Below are positions 63,357 through 64,000 of a stretch of 64,000 bases of DNA, one piece after another. The stretch is taken from contig NZ_CP135052.1 of assembly GCF_029193595.2 (NCBI RefSeq), positions 2,542,001 through 2,606,000 of the forward strand. Direction: 5' to 3'. The notes under the pieces were generated by a model. The model was not told the origin of the DNA. It saw only the letters and a program-made list of their open reading frames with translations, and searched no databases. The position numbers and the translations under genes are program-made. Position 1 is the stretch's first letter. Every line of letters begins with the position of its first letter. The DNA comes from Providencia hangzhouensis (GTDB lineage: Bacteria; Pseudomonadota; Gammaproteobacteria; Enterobacterales; Enterobacteriaceae).

Positions 63357-63885
63357 GGTAGTCTCACTTCAAACTGACAATAGTGTATTTTATCAGCTTT
63401 GTTTTATATGACAATATAGATCACTGTTCTAGTTAAAAATTTTACAGCACAATGTCACTTCATTTCCATCTGCTTTGAGCGAAGAGCGGACATTCATGAT
63501 TGGCAGCCTAGAGATTTACTAGTATGAATATTTGTGAATCATTTGGGAGCAGGTCACCTGAGCTTGGTAGTAAGAGGTTCGGTTACACATTCTTTTTCTA
63601 TGCCACCTTCGATTTCCTGAACTGTCTGGTGCGAAAAAAACAGCCTCCCCCCTTTGCTGAATGGTGGAAATTTGGTCTAGCTCTCTTAAAGCACATAGGT
63701 TTGCAGACGCTTGTTGCATTATCTCCTGATTATGAGTCCGAAACACATCAATATGTAAACTTATAAATCAATCACTTACATCGCTTGCCTGTGTATTTAT
63801 CAATTGAAACCAATGTAACTAAAGCATATTTTATTAATGTCATGACACAAATGTGTCACACTATAAAAGAAATATGAACCATACT
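63357..63885. other. Unassigned 529-base stretch
   Basis: Short open frames on both strands at 63519-63766 (about 75-80 residues) overlap each other, lack SD sites and match nothing I recognise. The segment may be eroded island DNA. It presumably contains the promoter of the small gene at 63356. Confidence 0.45.
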
Positions 63886-64000
63886 TTAAGCAGTAATTTT
63901 CCTAGAACGAACCAGATGTTCTCGAAGGTAATAGGCTCGTGCAGAACCCGTTTCTACGAGACCATCTAAGAGAACAAGACAAATCTTATACATTCTACGA
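63886..64000 (-). CDS. C-terminal end of an unidentified gene running off the right edge
   Basis: On the minus strand a frame open from the right edge ends at TAA 63886-63888 after 38 codons; the last residues read DGLVETGSARAYYLREHLVRS and then RKITA. The sequence is protein-like in composition. No family recognised; the start lies beyond the window. Confidence 0.35.
   Translation of the reverse strand, partial: RRMYKICLVLLDGLVETGSARAYYLREHLVRSRKITA

Noticed and set aside
63519..63766. Overlapping open frames of 75 and 80 residues on opposite strands
   Set aside because: Neither has an SD or family resemblance; at most one could be real and nothing favours either.

Overview
The window reads as chromosome of a low-GC (about 40% by eye) enterobacterium. 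Housekeeping proteins are close to E. coli throughout, and the AT bias and gene content point to the Morganellaceae, most likely Providencia. The genus is an inference from memory and was not tested by a search.

Layout. 1-4.3 kb: AT-rich chaperone-usher fimbrial operon (subunit, chaperone, usher cut by the left edge) with a LysR-type regulator upstream. 4.7-26.7 kb: a conserved enterobacterial block (lpxM, mepM, znuA / znuCB, ruvBA, ruvC, yebC, nudB, aspS, then yecN, cmoAB, cutC, yecM, argS), interrupted by a DUF4377-type lipoprotein plus a Nudix gene, and by a dmsABC operon sitting between cmoB and cutC. 26.8-27.6 kb: a two-gene toxin-antitoxin-like module. 28-34.8 kb: murJ, rimJ, a 128-bp tandem repeat, mdtH, yceB, ycdY, ghrA and a tRNA-Ser(GGA) gene. 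34.8-41.9 kb: a trans-4-hydroxyproline catabolic cluster (AGCS-type transporter, aldehyde dehydrogenase, DapA-family deaminase, FAD D-amino-acid dehydrogenase, 4-hydroxyproline epimerase) with a divergent AraC-type regulator. 42.2-46.5 kb: a ynbA-ynbC-ynbD operon without ynbB but with an additional coupled membrane-protein gene. 46.8-61 kb: dauA, a Sel1-repeat gene, yhcC, then the kdsA-sirB1-prmC-prfA-hemA // lolB-ispE-prs, ychH, pth, ychF block. 61-64 kb: a P4-type integrase directly behind ychF, a Fic protein, a tiny convergent gene and unassigned sequence, which looks like the start of a genomic island running off the right edge.

Regulation visible in the sequence: a Zur box between znuA and znuC, a LexA box before ruvAB, an FNR box before dmsA, a consensus sigma-70 promoter for the tRNA, and about a dozen intrinsic terminators. 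Several starts were moved inside longer open frames because of Shine-Dalgarno sites, overlapping regulatory boxes or the usual family N-terminus.

The parts least explained by standard annotation are: the HicA-like/HTH gene pair (26760-27612); the Fic gene with a tail-to-tail 54-residue partner carrying an S-x3-E helix motif (62578-63356); the ynbACD-plus-membrane-protein operon; the 128-bp tandem repeat; and a long hairpin between yebC and ruvC.
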